Shown: positions 26,809 to 36,298, counted from the stretch's first letter. The stretch: DNA of 64,000 bases from an uncultured Fretibacterium sp. (GCF_963548695.1 NZ_CAUUWA010000003.1:1-64000), one strand, 5' to 3'. The notes: generated by a model not told the origin, from the sequence alone. A program made the numbers and translations.

Positions 26809-28202
26809 GGCCGCTCCCCGCCGGACCCGCCGAACAGCTCCATCGCCTCGCGCATAAGGGGTGTGGAGGCGAACAGGATGAGATGGTCGCCGGCCTGGAG
26901 CCGTGTGGCCCCATCCGGGACCAACACCTTCTCCCTCCTGCCCAGCAGCGCCACCAGGACCCCTTTCGGCAGCTTCAGCTCTGAAAGGGGAATATCCGTC
27001 AGGCCGTGCTCCGCCGGCAGGACGATCTCCAGCATCTCAGCGTCGATCTTCTCGATGATCGACAGGGCCCGGGCATGTCCAGGGTAGCGGATGGTCCTCA
27101 GGATCATCGCGGCCAGCGCCTCGTTGGGGTCCACCACGGCATCGACGGGCATATGGTTCGGCATGTCCTGATAGAGACGCCGCCGCACAACCGCGATGCT
27201 CTTGCGAGCCCCCATGGACTTCGCGATGGCGGCATAGACCAGGTTGACCTCGTCGGAGGCCGTAGCGCAAACGTAGCCGTCCGCCTCCTCGATACCCTCC
27301 TCCAGCAGGAGCGCCCGGTCGGCCCCGTCCCCGTTCAGGACCAGCGCCTCGCCCAGCTCCCCGGCCAGTTTTTCGCACTGCTGCGGGTCACGGTCTATCA
27401 GGCGGATCCTGACGTTGCCATACTCCTTCTGGATCCTCTGGACGACCTGATAGCCCAGCTTGCCTCCGCCCACCACGAATACCTTGCGCAGAGGCCGGGT
27501 GCTCCTGAGCTGGAAGAGCCTCTCCAGCATCCAGACCTGTTCCCGATAGGAGACGACGTAACAGAGGTCTCCGGCCTTCAGCACCGTGTCGCCGTCCGGC
27601 ACGATATTCCTGCCCTCCGACCGCTCCTCCTCCGACCGCTCTACGTAGACGACGATTGCCACCAAATCCGGATGGACCCTGCGAATCTCCTTGAGGGAGA
27701 GGTCCACCAGAGGGGAGCCCTCCGCAACGCGAAAGGCGTAGATGGCCGCGCGGCCGCCCAGCAGCTCCGCCGTCCGCACGGCCGTGCTGACGGACAGAAG
27801 CTCCAGTATCTCCCGCGCGACGGACCGCTCGGGCGAGAGCATGAGGTCAATGCCCAGGTCCCGCCCCCAGGTCGGGGAATCCGTGAACTCGAGCCCTCGC
27901 ACCCGGGAGATGACCCTGCGGACCCCCGCATGGCGCGCGATCCAGCAGGAGAGCATGTTAACCTCATCTCTATCCGTGCAGGCCACGAGGAGGTCGACCG
28001 TGCAGCCCTCCCGAACCCCGGCGTCGTAGAGCACCTGGGGCCGGGCTCCATTGCCGTGAACGACACGGACATCCAGCTCCTCCGCCACATGATCCGCATG
28101 CTCCTCGTTCTGCTCCACCAGGTTGATGTCGTGTCCCTCCGCGGCCAGGGTGGCGGCGACGCTGCGCCCAACCTCCCCGGCCCCGACGATGACGATGTTC
28201 AT
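26805..28202 (-). CDS. trkA: TrkA potassium uptake regulator
   Basis: 465 aa from ATG 28202 (homology; ATGA overlap with the thioesterase stop). Two RCK units: Rossmann 1 MNIVIVGAGEVGRSVAATL, Rossmann 2 KVFVVGGGKLGYQVVQRI, each followed by a TrkA-C domain (GSPLVDLSLKEI; GLTDIPLSELKLP). Binds nucleotides and gates TrkH. Second gene of a three-gene leftward operon. Confidence 0.95.
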   Translation of the reverse strand: MNIVIVGAGEVGRSVAATLAAEGHDINLVEQNEEHADHVAEELDVRVVHGNGARPQVLYDAGVREGCTVDLLVACTDRDEVNMLSCWIARHAGVRRVISRVRGLEFTDSPTWGRDLGIDLMLSPERSVAREILELLSVSTAVRTAELLGGRAAIYAFRVAEGSPLVDLSLKEIRRVHPDLVAIVVYVERSEEERSEGRNIVPDGDTVLKAGDLCYVVSYREQVWMLERLFQLRSTRPLRKVFVVGGGKLGYQVVQRIQKEYGNVRIRLIDRDPQQCEKLAGELGEALVLNGDGADRALLLEEGIEEADGYVCATASDEVNLVYAAIAKSMGARKSIAVVRRRLYQDMPNHMPVDAVVDPNEALAAMILRTIRYPGHARALSIIEKIDAEMLEIVLPAEHGLTDIPLSELKLPKGVLVALLGRREKVLVPDGATRLQAGDHLILFASTPLMREAMELFGGSGGERP

Positions 28203-28969
28203 GAGCGGTACGGCCCCCAAGAGCAGGAGAAGGTGGTCAGGGATCGGCCGCTTCCGCGGACCGCGCCGGCGACCTCGTAGACGAACGTCCGCACCTCGCC
28301 GGAACCGGACTCCTCAAGCTCACAGACCCGGACCGTCAGGACGTCGCCCAACTTGGCGCTAGCGCGGAACGAGGCGGAGATCGACCTCGGGCCCCAGGTC
28401 ATAAGGTCTATCGGGGTCGCCTCGAAGATCCACTCGAAGTAGACGGCGTTGTTGACATGCCCGTTGGCATCCAGGTCGTGAAACCGGACTGGATAGACGG
28501 TCTCGTGAACCTCCCCGGCGCCGGGCTCGGAAAAGTCGGGAATGTCGCGGAAGTCGGGGTCGATCGGCTCCGTGTCGCGGCTCAGGAACTCGGGGAGATG
28601 CGCCGCCGGACGCACGGGCCGGCCGGCGGCCAGGTCCAGCAGGAGCCAGGAGGTCTTGGCCCAGACCAGCGGGATCCCCGACGGCGTCTCCACCTGGAAG
28701 ACGCGCAGAGTGCGATAGCCATGATTCATGTCGTGAAAGGTTTTGACGACGAAGTGCTCGTCCATCGCCGGCAGGCGCTGCAGCAGTTCCACCTCGTAGC
28801 GCAGCAACACCCAGGAGTAGCCGCGGGCCAGTACCTGCGTGGGGCCACCCTCCAGTCCGGTTGCCGCCAGACTGGCGGTATCCTGCAGATGATTCAGCAG
28901 CCCGTGCAGCTTCAGCTCGCCGTGACAGGACGCGTCGGACGGCAGAACCGTCAGTTCCCGGACGTACAT
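28199..28969 (-). CDS. Acyl-ACP thioesterase, FatA-like double hot-dog
   Basis: 256 aa, with two hot-dog domains. The catalytic loop of the second domain reads FHDLDANGHVNNAVYFEW, with the Asn and His of the FatA active site; the first domain begins with VRELTVLPSDASCHGELKL. Releases fatty acids from acyl carrier protein. It heads the operon with trkA-trkH, linked by a 4-nt overlap, which has no obvious functional logic. Divergent from dnaA across the origin region. Confidence 0.9.
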   Translation of the reverse strand: MYVRELTVLPSDASCHGELKLHGLLNHLQDTASLAATGLEGGPTQVLARGYSWVLLRYEVELLQRLPAMDEHFVVKTFHDMNHGYRTLRVFQVETPSGIPLVWAKTSWLLLDLAAGRPVRPAAHLPEFLSRDTEPIDPDFRDIPDFSEPGAGEVHETVYPVRFHDLDANGHVNNAVYFEWIFEATPIDLMTWGPRSISASFRASAKLGDVLTVRVCELEESGSGEVRTFVYEVAGAVRGSGRSLTTFSCSWGPYRS

Positions 28970-29148
28970 CGTTCAGTGTTCCTCCTTACCCAACCCATAC
29001 TTTACCCGCTTCATACTTTCCGTCTCCCGGGGATCTTCCCGTCGATAATTCCTTACCGAATATCTCCCCTTTGCACCATGATATCATTAAACTTCCCAGT
29101 ACATGAACCGGCGTCCTATCGCTCAACCCGAGGGGCGCCAATTCAGGG

Positions 29149-29290
29149 TTATCCACAGTATTATCATGGTTTATCTGTGGATAAGTGTATAATTAGGATA
29201 AACGAGCCCGAATTAGGGAATTCTTTGTGGATGGACTTGTGCACCCCATGAGGAAAAAATGAAAAATATTGTTGTAAGCTGGATAACTAG
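29149..29290. other. DnaA-box cluster upstream of dnaA (part of oriC)
   Basis: Perfect TTATCCACA at 29149-29157 and perfect inverse TGTGGATAA at 29176-29184. Weaker boxes are TGTGGATGG at 29226-29234 and GCTGGATAA near 29277. The stretch 28990-29290 is more AT-rich than its surroundings. The boxes probably serve both initiation and dnaA autoregulation. Apart from these boxes I see nothing else in the 386-nt gap. Confidence 0.85.
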
Positions 29291-29355
29291 GAGAAAGCCG
29301 GCACTTTGCGGCCTGCCGTAACTGGGGATAGACTCCATTGCAGGGGTGAAACGGA

Positions 29356-30693
29356 TTGCAGAAGGATATGAGGGAACTGAAGGAACTGTGGGACGGAATC
29401 GTCCAGGGCGCCGTCCTGCCGGAGGGTGCGGTCTCGCTGTGGCTGACCACGTGCGTGCCCGTGACCCTGGAGGAGGACGACCTGGTGGTGGATACGTCGA
29501 ACCCCTTCACGCAGGAGTACATCACCAAAAATTTTTTAAGCGAGCTGAATCGCTCCGCCCGGGCCGGCGGGGCAGTCAAGGGCATCCGCCTTAAGGCCAG
29601 CGTCCACCCCGAGGGGGAGGACAAGAAACAGGAGTGGGTGGCCCGTGCCGAGGAGGCCAGTCGACCGGAGCCAAACCGGGCCAACCTGAACCCGAACTAT
29701 ACCTTCTCCACCTTCGTCGTGGGCAAGTCCAACCGCCTCGCCCACGCGGCCAGCCTGGCCGTAGCGGAGATGCCGGGGAAGGCATACAACCCGCTCTTCA
29801 TCTGGGGCGGGGTCGGCCTCGGCAAGACACACCTGATGCACGCCATCTGCCACTACGCGCTCTCGCGCTCACACGGGCTGAGGGCGCTCTACCTCAGTGC
29901 GGAGAAGTTCCTGAACGAGTTCGTCCAGGCCATCGGATCCTCGAAGATGCCTCAATTCAAGGAACGCTACCGCAACGTGGACATCCTGCTGATCGACGAC
30001 ATCCAGTTTCTCGGCAACAAGGGTCAGAGTCAGGAGGAGTTCTTCCATACTTTCAACACCCTTCATGAGGGCAACAAACAGGTCGTCATCTGTTCGGACC
30101 GCCAGCCCTCCGAGCTCCAGAACATCGAGGACCGGCTGATCAGCCGCTTCGCCTGGGGGTTGGTGACGGACATCCAGCCGCCGGACCTGGAGACCCGTAT
30201 CGCCATCCTTCAGAAGAAGGCCTTGTTCCGAGAGTACGAGATGCCCGATGAGGTCATCCACTTTCTGGCCCAGCACATCCCCAGCAACATCCGGGAGCTG
30301 GAGGGCGCCCTCAATCGCGTCATCGCATGCGCGGAGCTCTCCGGAGAGTCCATCACGATCGAGAAGACCTCCGTCTGGCTCAAGGACATCCTCCGCATGG
30401 ACCTGAAGGGACCCGTAACGATCGAGGGCATCCAGGCCGTCGTAGCCGAGAACTTCGGCATGAACCCGGACGACCTCGCCGGGTCCAAGCGCACGGCGGA
30501 GATAGCCCTGGCCCGCCAGATCGCCATGTACCTCTGTCGTGAACTCACGGATATCAGCTTACAGCGGATCGGGCACGCCTTCCGCAAGAAGGACCACACA
30601 ACCGTTATCCACGCTCAGAGGAAGATAGAGCAGCTCATCAAGTCCGACCCGGATGTAAGGCGGACTGTGGACAACATACGGAACAAGTTGTGA
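29356..30693 (+). CDS. dnaA: Chromosomal replication initiator DnaA
   Basis: 445 aa. Domain I (1-85), a short linker, AAA+ domain with NYTFSTFVVGKSNRLAH, Walker A GGVGLGKTHLMH, Walker B ILLIDDIQFL and sensor FAWGLVTDIQPPD, then DNA-binding domain IV with GSKRTAEIALARQIAMYLCR and KKDHTTVIHA. The start used is TTG 29356 with AGGGGTG upstream; an ATG at 29368 is an alternative. Melts the origin and loads the helicase together with DciA (found at 35354). Confidence 0.97.
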   Translation: MQKDMRELKELWDGIVQGAVLPEGAVSLWLTTCVPVTLEEDDLVVDTSNPFTQEYITKNFLSELNRSARAGGAVKGIRLKASVHPEGEDKKQEWVARAEEASRPEPNRANLNPNYTFSTFVVGKSNRLAHAASLAVAEMPGKAYNPLFIWGGVGLGKTHLMHAICHYALSRSHGLRALYLSAEKFLNEFVQAIGSSKMPQFKERYRNVDILLIDDIQFLGNKGQSQEEFFHTFNTLHEGNKQVVICSDRQPSELQNIEDRLISRFAWGLVTDIQPPDLETRIAILQKKALFREYEMPDEVIHFLAQHIPSNIRELEGALNRVIACAELSGESITIEKTSVWLKDILRMDLKGPVTIEGIQAVVAENFGMNPDDLAGSKRTAEIALARQIAMYLCRELTDISLQRIGHAFRKKDHTTVIHAQRKIEQLIKSDPDVRRTVDNIRNKL

Positions 30694-30890
30694 AGGCGTA
30701 TGGGGATGGTCGATAGTTTTCCACAACCCTCCCCGACAAACCGCAGGAGCGCACACAAAATCCACAGGCCGTCCACGGCGGATTCACCACTGGCCCACAC
30801 CCTACAAAAAGCGCAGCCGACGGACGGCGGACGGGATATCCACAACCTTGTTCAACACTACTACTACTATCTTTACTCTTAAAAAAAAAG
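30666..30890. other. Basal unwinding region of oriC between dnaA and dnaN
   Basis: Box-like sequences TGTGGACAA (30666), TTTTCCACA (30717), AAATCCACA (30758) and ATATCCACA (30836) run up to a DnaA-trio block: CTA CTA CTA CTA TCT TTA CTC TTA (30858-30881), which is 3'-GAT-5' and variants on the other strand. A run of nine A follows. Order (boxes, trios, A/T-rich) and location match the Bacillus-type unwinding element. No gene lies in 30694-30982. Confidence 0.8.
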
Positions 30891-30982
30891 AACGCAAAGA
30901 TGACTGTCCACAGAGAGGTTCTTCACAACCCCTCCAGAAAAACCCCGGACAGAGAAGCGCACAGAAGGGAACGGTGAACACG

Positions 30983-32227
30983 ATGAAGATAGAGCTCGAC
31001 CGCCTGGAGTTCCTAAAGGCCTGGCAGATGACCGAGCGATCCAGCAGCACCAAAAGCACCATCAGTGCCGTAAGCGGCATTCTGATCACAGCCTCGGAGG
31101 AACAGACGTATCTAGAGGCCACGGACTTCAAGACCGCAATACGCTGCTTGGCCCAGGGTGTCCAGACCGTCACCGCAGGTTCGGCGGTCCTGCCGGTCCG
31201 AATCTTCGGTGAGTTTCTCAAAAAAATGCCCCACGACAAGGTCTCGCTGGAAATTAACGACGAGAGAGGCACGCTCTCCGCAGGGAGGAACCGAACTCGT
31301 TTTGCCACCTGGCCGGTCTCGGAGTTCCCCAACATCCCTCGAAGCGATGGGGCAGACCCCCTGTGCACCATCGTCGCAGCGGACCTGGCCCGGGCTATCT
31401 CCGAGGGTTCGGTCGCCAGTTCGACGCCCGCGGACTTTCCAAAGTACCTGGGCGCCTGTTTGCTGAAAGCCCAAAAGGACCTTCTCAAGGTTGTGGCCAC
31501 GGACGGAAAGCGGCTCTCCCTCTCCCAGTGTCCCCGCGAAGCCGGGGCGGAGGTCGACCTGCTGCTCCCCATTCCGGCCCTTAAGGAGCTGGTGCGCCTT
31601 CTGATGGGGAACGCGCCGGAGTCCCGGATAGACGTCCTGTACGACGGCTCCACCGTCTGGTTCCGTCTGGAGGGCCTGGAGTTCTCGGCGCGCCGCGTGG
31701 AGTCCTCCTTTCCGAACTATGAGAAGATCCTCACGCCCGGGGCCTCCACGACCCTCAGAATCCAGCGCGACGAGCTGTTGCCCGCTCTGGAGCGCATCGA
31801 CATCATGGTCCGCAACACCCTGACCCGCCTCGTGGTGTTTCACCTCTCGCCCGGTGGGGAGTTCCGTCTGACCGGCAGGGCGCCGGAGCTGGGGACCACC
31901 GTGGAGGTTCTGGACTCCAACATCGATGGTGATCCGCTCCAGGTGGGATTCAACGTCGGGTTCCTTCAGGACGGCCTGAGGGCGCTCGGCAGCGGGGAGA
32001 TCCGCATGGACTTCAACGGCGGGGAGGGACAGACGCGGCTGCTTCGGGAGGGCTCGGAGGATTTTCTGTACATGCTCATGCCAACCCGCCTGAGCCCCCA
32101 GGATCTCACGGAGGACGAGGAGGTCGAAGAGGCCGAAGCCAAGCCCGACCAGGAACCCCTTCAGGCTCTGGCCGAACTCGCCTCCGAGTCTGATAGGAGC
32201 CATAAGGGGGAAGGAGAGCCATTCTGA
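30983..32227 (+). CDS. dnaN: DNA polymerase III sliding clamp (beta subunit)
   Basis: 414 aa from ATG 30983; the frame is open upstream to 30848 but runs through the DnaA-trios, so that part is not coding. Three clamp domains in a ring-forming chain, ending at the expected FLYMLMPTRL. After this, where most clamps stop, an extra 40-residue acidic tail follows (TEDEEVEEAEAKPDQEP to GEGEPF), placed beside the hydrophobic pocket that binds polymerases. Processivity factor; second gene of the origin cluster. Confidence 0.96.
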   Translation: MKIELDRLEFLKAWQMTERSSSTKSTISAVSGILITASEEQTYLEATDFKTAIRCLAQGVQTVTAGSAVLPVRIFGEFLKKMPHDKVSLEINDERGTLSAGRNRTRFATWPVSEFPNIPRSDGADPLCTIVAADLARAISEGSVASSTPADFPKYLGACLLKAQKDLLKVVATDGKRLSLSQCPREAGAEVDLLLPIPALKELVRLLMGNAPESRIDVLYDGSTVWFRLEGLEFSARRVESSFPNYEKILTPGASTTLRIQRDELLPALERIDIMVRNTLTRLVVFHLSPGGEFRLTGRAPELGTTVEVLDSNIDGDPLQVGFNVGFLQDGLRALGSGEIRMDFNGGEGQTRLLREGSEDFLYMLMPTRLSPQDLTEDEEVEEAEAKPDQEPLQALAELASESDRSHKGEGEPF

Positions 32228-32294
32228 GGAAAGCCGCTAAATTTCCTCCTTTCCAGTTTTCTCCTTTCCGTTTTCCTACCCTCGGGGCTTTGAG

Positions 32295-33338
32295 ATGAGA
32301 TTCCAGAGCACCGCCCTCAGAGGATTTCGGAACCTTGGGACCGTGCGGCGCATAGACTGGGGGCCGGGCTTGAACCTCATTTTGGGCCCAAACGGCGCTG
32401 GAAAGACGAACCTTCTGGAGTCCCTGAACGTCCTGTCCGGGTGGGGGACGTTCTCGGGGAGGGTGAGTTCGGCCGTGGCCTGGGACTCGCCGGACGGGCG
32501 GGCGCTTCTGGCCGCGCGGACCTCCGGGGAGCGGGATATCGAGGTCTCGGTGCTCCTCTCGTCCCGCATGACCCTGAAGGCGGACGGGGAGCGGATCAGC
32601 GGGTCGGAGCTCCGGGCGCGCCTTCCCTCCCTCTCCTTCCTGCCCACGGACATCGACCTGATTGACGGTCCATCCTCCGTCCGGCGCCGTTTTCTCGATC
32701 GGCTCTGTGCCCTCTGCATCCCCTCTTATGCGCGCCGGCTCTCGGAGTATCGGCAGCTTGTCCGCCATCGCGTCGCCCTTCTGCGGCAGGGCCGTTCTCC
32801 CGCGAGGACGACCCTGCCCTTTGCGCGTCTGGGGGGGTGGATCCTGGAGAGCCGCAGGCGGGTGCTCGATCGGATGCTGGAAGGCCTGGGGACCGAGCCG
32901 AATTTTTTTCCCCTCTCCCTTCCCTTTCCCTTCATCCTCAGGGCCGAGCCTAAGATCGTGGGGAGCGGTTCCGACTTTCTGCTTGCGGCGCTGGAGGCGA
33001 CGGCGGAGCGGGAGGCGCATGCCTGTCGTCCGCTCGCCGGGCCGCACCGGGACGACCTGGTCGTATCGTGTCTCGGGCGCCCTGCCTCCGCCGCCCTCAG
33101 CCGAGGACAGAAGCGGCGGCTGGTCGTCTCCCTGATTCTGATAGCGGGGCGCTTCGTCGGGACGTATCTTCGGGCACAGCCGGTTTTGCTCCTCGACGAT
33201 CTTGGGGCGGAGCTGGATGAGGCGGGGAGGCGGGAGGCGGGGTCCACCCTCCTTGGCACGGGCTGGCAGGTGTTCGTGACGGGGACGGAGAACCCCTTTC
33301 CGGAGACCCCGGCCCAGATTTACAGCCTTGACTTTTAG
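32295..33338 (+). CDS. recF: Recombination mediator RecF
   Basis: 347 aa. Walker A GPNGAGKTNLLESL near residue 35, signature LSRGQKRRLVVSL and Walker B VLLLDDLGAELD near the C-terminus, typical of the SMC-like RecF family. It helps load RecA at gaps. Sits in the conserved dnaA-dnaN-recF order. Confidence 0.95.
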   Translation: MRFQSTALRGFRNLGTVRRIDWGPGLNLILGPNGAGKTNLLESLNVLSGWGTFSGRVSSAVAWDSPDGRALLAARTSGERDIEVSVLLSSRMTLKADGERISGSELRARLPSLSFLPTDIDLIDGPSSVRRRFLDRLCALCIPSYARRLSEYRQLVRHRVALLRQGRSPARTTLPFARLGGWILESRRRVLDRMLEGLGTEPNFFPLSLPFPFILRAEPKIVGSGSDFLLAALEATAEREAHACRPLAGPHRDDLVVSCLGRPASAALSRGQKRRLVVSLILIAGRFVGTYLRAQPVLLLDDLGAELDEAGRREAGSTLLGTGWQVFVTGTENPFPETPAQIYSLDF

Positions 33339-33354
33339 TTTTTTGGAACGGGGT

Positions 33355-33400
33355 GTCGGGGAACACGTTCCCCGACTGGGGGTGTGGGGGCGAAGCCCCC
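33355..33400. repeat. Paired-hairpin repeat upstream of mnmG
   Basis: Hairpin A GTCGGGGAA-CACG-TTCCCCGAC (33355-33376) and hairpin B GGGGGC-GAA-GCCCCC core (33386-33400), 37 nt before the mnmG start. Same design as at 18586, 51972 and 57227. Confidence 0.75.
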
Positions 33401-33437
33401 GTGTTGTCGGGTCGTTTGCGTTGTGAGGTGATCTTCC

Positions 33438-35357
33438 ATGTTTCAGGACCGGTATGATGTCGTGGTGATCGGCGGAGGGCACGCGGGGTGTGAGGCGGCG
33501 CTGGCGGCCGCCCGGATGGGGCGCCGCACTTTGCTTTTGACCCTCGGGGTGGACGGCACGGCGCTGATGCCCTGCAACCCCTCGATCGGCGGTCCTGCGA
33601 AGGGGCATCTGGTCCGGGAGGTCAGCGCCCTGGGGGGCGAGCAGGCCCGTGCCGCGGATGCCTCCACCCTGATGATCCGCTGGCTGAACACCTCGAAGGG
33701 CGTCGCCGTCCGGGCGCTGCGCGCGCAATGCGACCCGGCGCGGTACGCGGCCCATTATCGGGGTCTGCTCTATTCCTGCAAGAACCTCGACCTGCATCAG
33801 GACGAGGCCGTGGAGCTGCTGATCGACGGCTCCCGAATCCGGGGGGTTCTCACCCGTCATGGTTCGCGCTACGAGGCCCGTGCGGTCGTCCTCTGTTCGG
33901 GGACGTACCTCGGCGGCCGGGTCTACGTGGGGGAGGCGGATTTTCCCTCCGGACCGATGGGGCAGGCGCCGGCCGAGCGCCTGCTCGAGTCCCTGAGGGC
34001 TTTGGGTCTGAGGCTGGGGTATATGAGGACGGACACGACGCCGCGCCTGAACCTCGACACCCTCGACCTGTCCTCGGCGGCGCCGCAGCGGTCGGAGGAG
34101 GAGCCGCTCTGCTTCGATATCTGGGGCGAAAAGCGTGTCCATCGGTCGGACTACGCCTGCTGGTTCTCCCGGACGACGGAGCGCACCCACGAGATCCTGG
34201 AGCGAAACATCCACCGTTCCCCACTCGTCACGGGGAGGATGGGCGTCCTCGGGCCACGCTACTGTCCCTCCATCGAGGATAAGTTTCTGCGCTTCCCGGA
34301 CAGAAGGACCCATCCCATCGTCTTCGAGCCCGTGTCGGCCGACTCGAAGGAGGTCTATGTCCAGAATTTTTCCACCAGCCTGCCCTACGACGTGCAGGTC
34401 GAGATGGTGCGTTCCCTTCCGGGATGTGCGGAGGCCAAGATTGTCCGGCCCGGATATGGGATACGTTATGCGTATCTAACGCCTGATCAACTTTCACCTT
34501 CATTGGAGAACCGCGAGCTTGGGGGGTTTTTCTGCGCCGGTCAGGTCAACGGGACCTCGGGCTACGAGGAGGCTGCGGCTCAGGGGCTCCTGGCCGGGAT
34601 CAACGCGGCTCTGTCGGTGAGGGACGAGCCGCCGCTTGTTTTGAGCCGTTCGGACGGGTACCTTGGGGTCCTGGCGGACGATCTGACGACGAAGAGCACG
34701 GACGAGCCTTACAGGATGCTGACCAGCCGCTGCGAGCATCGCCTGCTGATGCGGCACGACAACGCAGCACGCCGGCTCTCCCCGCTGGCGCACCGTCTCG
34801 GGCTGCTGAGCCCGGAGCACTGGGCCAAGCTGGAACGGCGGTGGGAGTGCGAGGACCGGGAGATTGCCCGGCTGGAATCGGTCCGCATCGTGCCCTCGGA
34901 GGAGACGGACCGCCTCTGCGAGGCGTTTGGGGCCGAGCCGCCGAGGGAGCCGCTGACGGCCGCAGCATTCCTGCGACATCGCGGGGCGACGTATCCTTTA
35001 GTGGAAAAGCTGATCGAAAAGCTGATCGGGGAGCCGGCTCCGCATGGGTCGGCCCTGGAGCCTGACTCGGAATTTTACGTTGAGACGAGCCTGCGTTATG
35101 CGGGCTATCTGGAAAAGGAGGCCCGACTGGCCGAGCGCATGGCCGGTCTGGACGGCGTGCTCGTCCCGGACGGGTTCGACTACTCTGCCGTGAAGGGGCT
35201 CTCCTCGGAGGGGCGTCAGAAGCTCCTGCGCTTCCGTCCCCGGTCGCTTGGGGCGGCGTTGAGGATATCCGGGGTCACGCCCGCCGACGTCCAGCTCCTC
35301 TCCGTCGTCGTCAGGCGAATGGGTGGGGACTACGTAGAGGGGGGGAGAGCGCGATGA
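33438..35357 (+). CDS. mnmG: tRNA uridine-5-carboxymethylaminomethyl modification enzyme MnmG (GidA)
   Basis: 639 aa, full length. FAD-binding VVVIGGGHAGCEAALAAARMG at the N-terminus, the family signature CNPSIGGPAKGHLVREVSALGG, GTYLGGRVYVGE, and GQVNGTSGYEEAAAQGLLAG near residue 375. Works with MnmE to modify wobble uridines. Its end overlaps the dciA start by 4 nt. Confidence 0.97.
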   Translation: MFQDRYDVVVIGGGHAGCEAALAAARMGRRTLLLTLGVDGTALMPCNPSIGGPAKGHLVREVSALGGEQARAADASTLMIRWLNTSKGVAVRALRAQCDPARYAAHYRGLLYSCKNLDLHQDEAVELLIDGSRIRGVLTRHGSRYEARAVVLCSGTYLGGRVYVGEADFPSGPMGQAPAERLLESLRALGLRLGYMRTDTTPRLNLDTLDLSSAAPQRSEEEPLCFDIWGEKRVHRSDYACWFSRTTERTHEILERNIHRSPLVTGRMGVLGPRYCPSIEDKFLRFPDRRTHPIVFEPVSADSKEVYVQNFSTSLPYDVQVEMVRSLPGCAEAKIVRPGYGIRYAYLTPDQLSPSLENRELGGFFCAGQVNGTSGYEEAAAQGLLAGINAALSVRDEPPLVLSRSDGYLGVLADDLTTKSTDEPYRMLTSRCEHRLLMRHDNAARRLSPLAHRLGLLSPEHWAKLERRWECEDREIARLESVRIVPSEETDRLCEAFGAEPPREPLTAAAFLRHRGATYPLVEKLIEKLIGEPAPHGSALEPDSEFYVETSLRYAGYLEKEARLAERMAGLDGVLVPDGFDYSAVKGLSSEGRQKLLRFRPRSLGAALRISGVTPADVQLLSVVVRRMGGDYVEGGRAR

Positions 35358-35875
35358 AGGGGCCAACGGGGGAGAACGTCCAGAACGCGATTCGAGCGGG
35401 GCGCGGGCGTCTGGAACGGGTGGCGTCCCTGAAGGAACTTTTAGAGGAGATGGTCCCCGGGCGGAACGAATGGATCGAAAAGCTCAAAGATATTATGAAA
35501 AACTGGGCGGCGATCGTCGGGCCCGGACGGGCCCGTCTCTCGGCTCCTTACGAGCTGGAGGACGGAGAACTGCGGATTGCCGTGGCGACGCCCCATGCCG
35601 CCCAGCAGATAGTCAATATGAAGGGCAACATCCTCCGCATCCTGGGGAACCGCTGGAACCTGGACGTCGAGGGGATTCGGGTCACCCTCGGGCCGCCGCC
35701 CCCGAGGCCCCGGCCCCTGCAGGATGTTCCAAGACGCCGACATCCGTGCGTCGTGCTTCCGCAGGAGGAGGTCGAGGAGCTCAGGAGGTCCTGCCCCGAG
35801 ACGCTGTCCGACGAGGCTGCGGAAGGGCTGGCCCGCCTTCGCGCCTACTTCGCCCGCCGCTTCCCCCGCGCGTGA
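35354..35875 (+). CDS. dciA: DUF721/DciA-like helicase loader
   Basis: 173 aa. The DUF721 core covers residues 25-110: LKELLEEMVPG, W-IVG (NWAAIVGPGRARLS) and DGELRIAVATPHAAQQIVNMKGNIL. DciA loads the replicative helicase DnaB in bacteria without DnaC or DnaI. Coupled to mnmG by an ATGA-type overlap and placed near dnaA, both consistent. The C-terminal 60 residues are low in similarity. Confidence 0.85.
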   Translation: MKGPTGENVQNAIRAGRGRLERVASLKELLEEMVPGRNEWIEKLKDIMKNWAAIVGPGRARLSAPYELEDGELRIAVATPHAAQQIVNMKGNILRILGNRWNLDVEGIRVTLGPPPPRPRPLQDVPRRRHPCVVLPQEEVEELRRSCPETLSDEAAEGLARLRAYFARRFPRA

Positions 35876-35892
35876 TTCGAGGGCATAAAGCA

Positions 35893-35977
35893 AGGGGAGC
35901 GCTGATTTAATCCATGAAGCCCCCCGGTGGTACCCCAGCTTGCCTGTTTTGAGAAAAAGCTCTCCGGGGCCGCCGCT
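35893..35977 (+). repeat. Dispersed MITE-like element, copy 2
   Basis: Begins AGGGGAGCGCTGATTTAATCC, continues with CCCGGTGGTACCCCAGCTTG and ends CCGGGGCCGCCGCT. Nearly identical over most of its length to the inverse of 57280-57370 and similar to the inverse of 5238-5335. Confidence 0.85.
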
Positions 35978-36054
35978 GCCCCCAGAGGGGAGCCTTCCGG
36001 CAGCCGCTCGCTCCGCTTGCGGGCCGATCAGTCTCAGGATAGCGGCGTGGGGGT

Positions 36055-36298
36055 ATGGGGGCTTCGCCCCCATGTTAAATTCTAAGGTCTCGGGACTCCG
36101 TCCCGAACTCTGTCATAAGCAGACCGCCAACGAGCGAAAGCGAGTTGTGCGAGTTGCTTAGGGGCTTCATCAAGGGACTTGTCCCTTGGAACACTTTCTA
36201 TCGTTCCCGCAGGGGGGCCTTTGCCCCCTTGCGGGAACGGTCAAGAGGGGTGCCGGGGAACACGTTCCCTGGCCGGGGGATTGGGGGCAGAGCCCCCA
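36055..36298. repeat. Repeat-dense block: three paired-hairpin units plus a 58-bp dispersed repeat
   Basis: In order: hairpin B ATGGGGGC-TTC-GCCCCCAT (36055-36073) followed by A CGGGA..TCCCG (36091-36105), i.e. a unit in reverse orientation; the inverse copy of the 58-bp repeat of 5111-5168 (36114-36171); A CAAGGGAC..GTCCCTTG (36171-36188) with a long B stem (36203-36238); and A CCGGGGAA..TTCCCTGG (36253-36272) with B GGGGGC..GCCCCC (36284-36298). No coding signal. The rest of the 746-nt dciA-HU gap (36299-36540) holds nothing I recognise. Confidence 0.75.

Noticed and set aside
30848..30982. N-terminal extension of dnaN
   Set aside because: It would translate the DnaA-trio and A-run region; homologous clamps start at 30983.
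32106..34313. 735-codon minus-strand frame across recF and mnmG
   Set aside because: Low-complexity shadow of two certain genes on the other strand.
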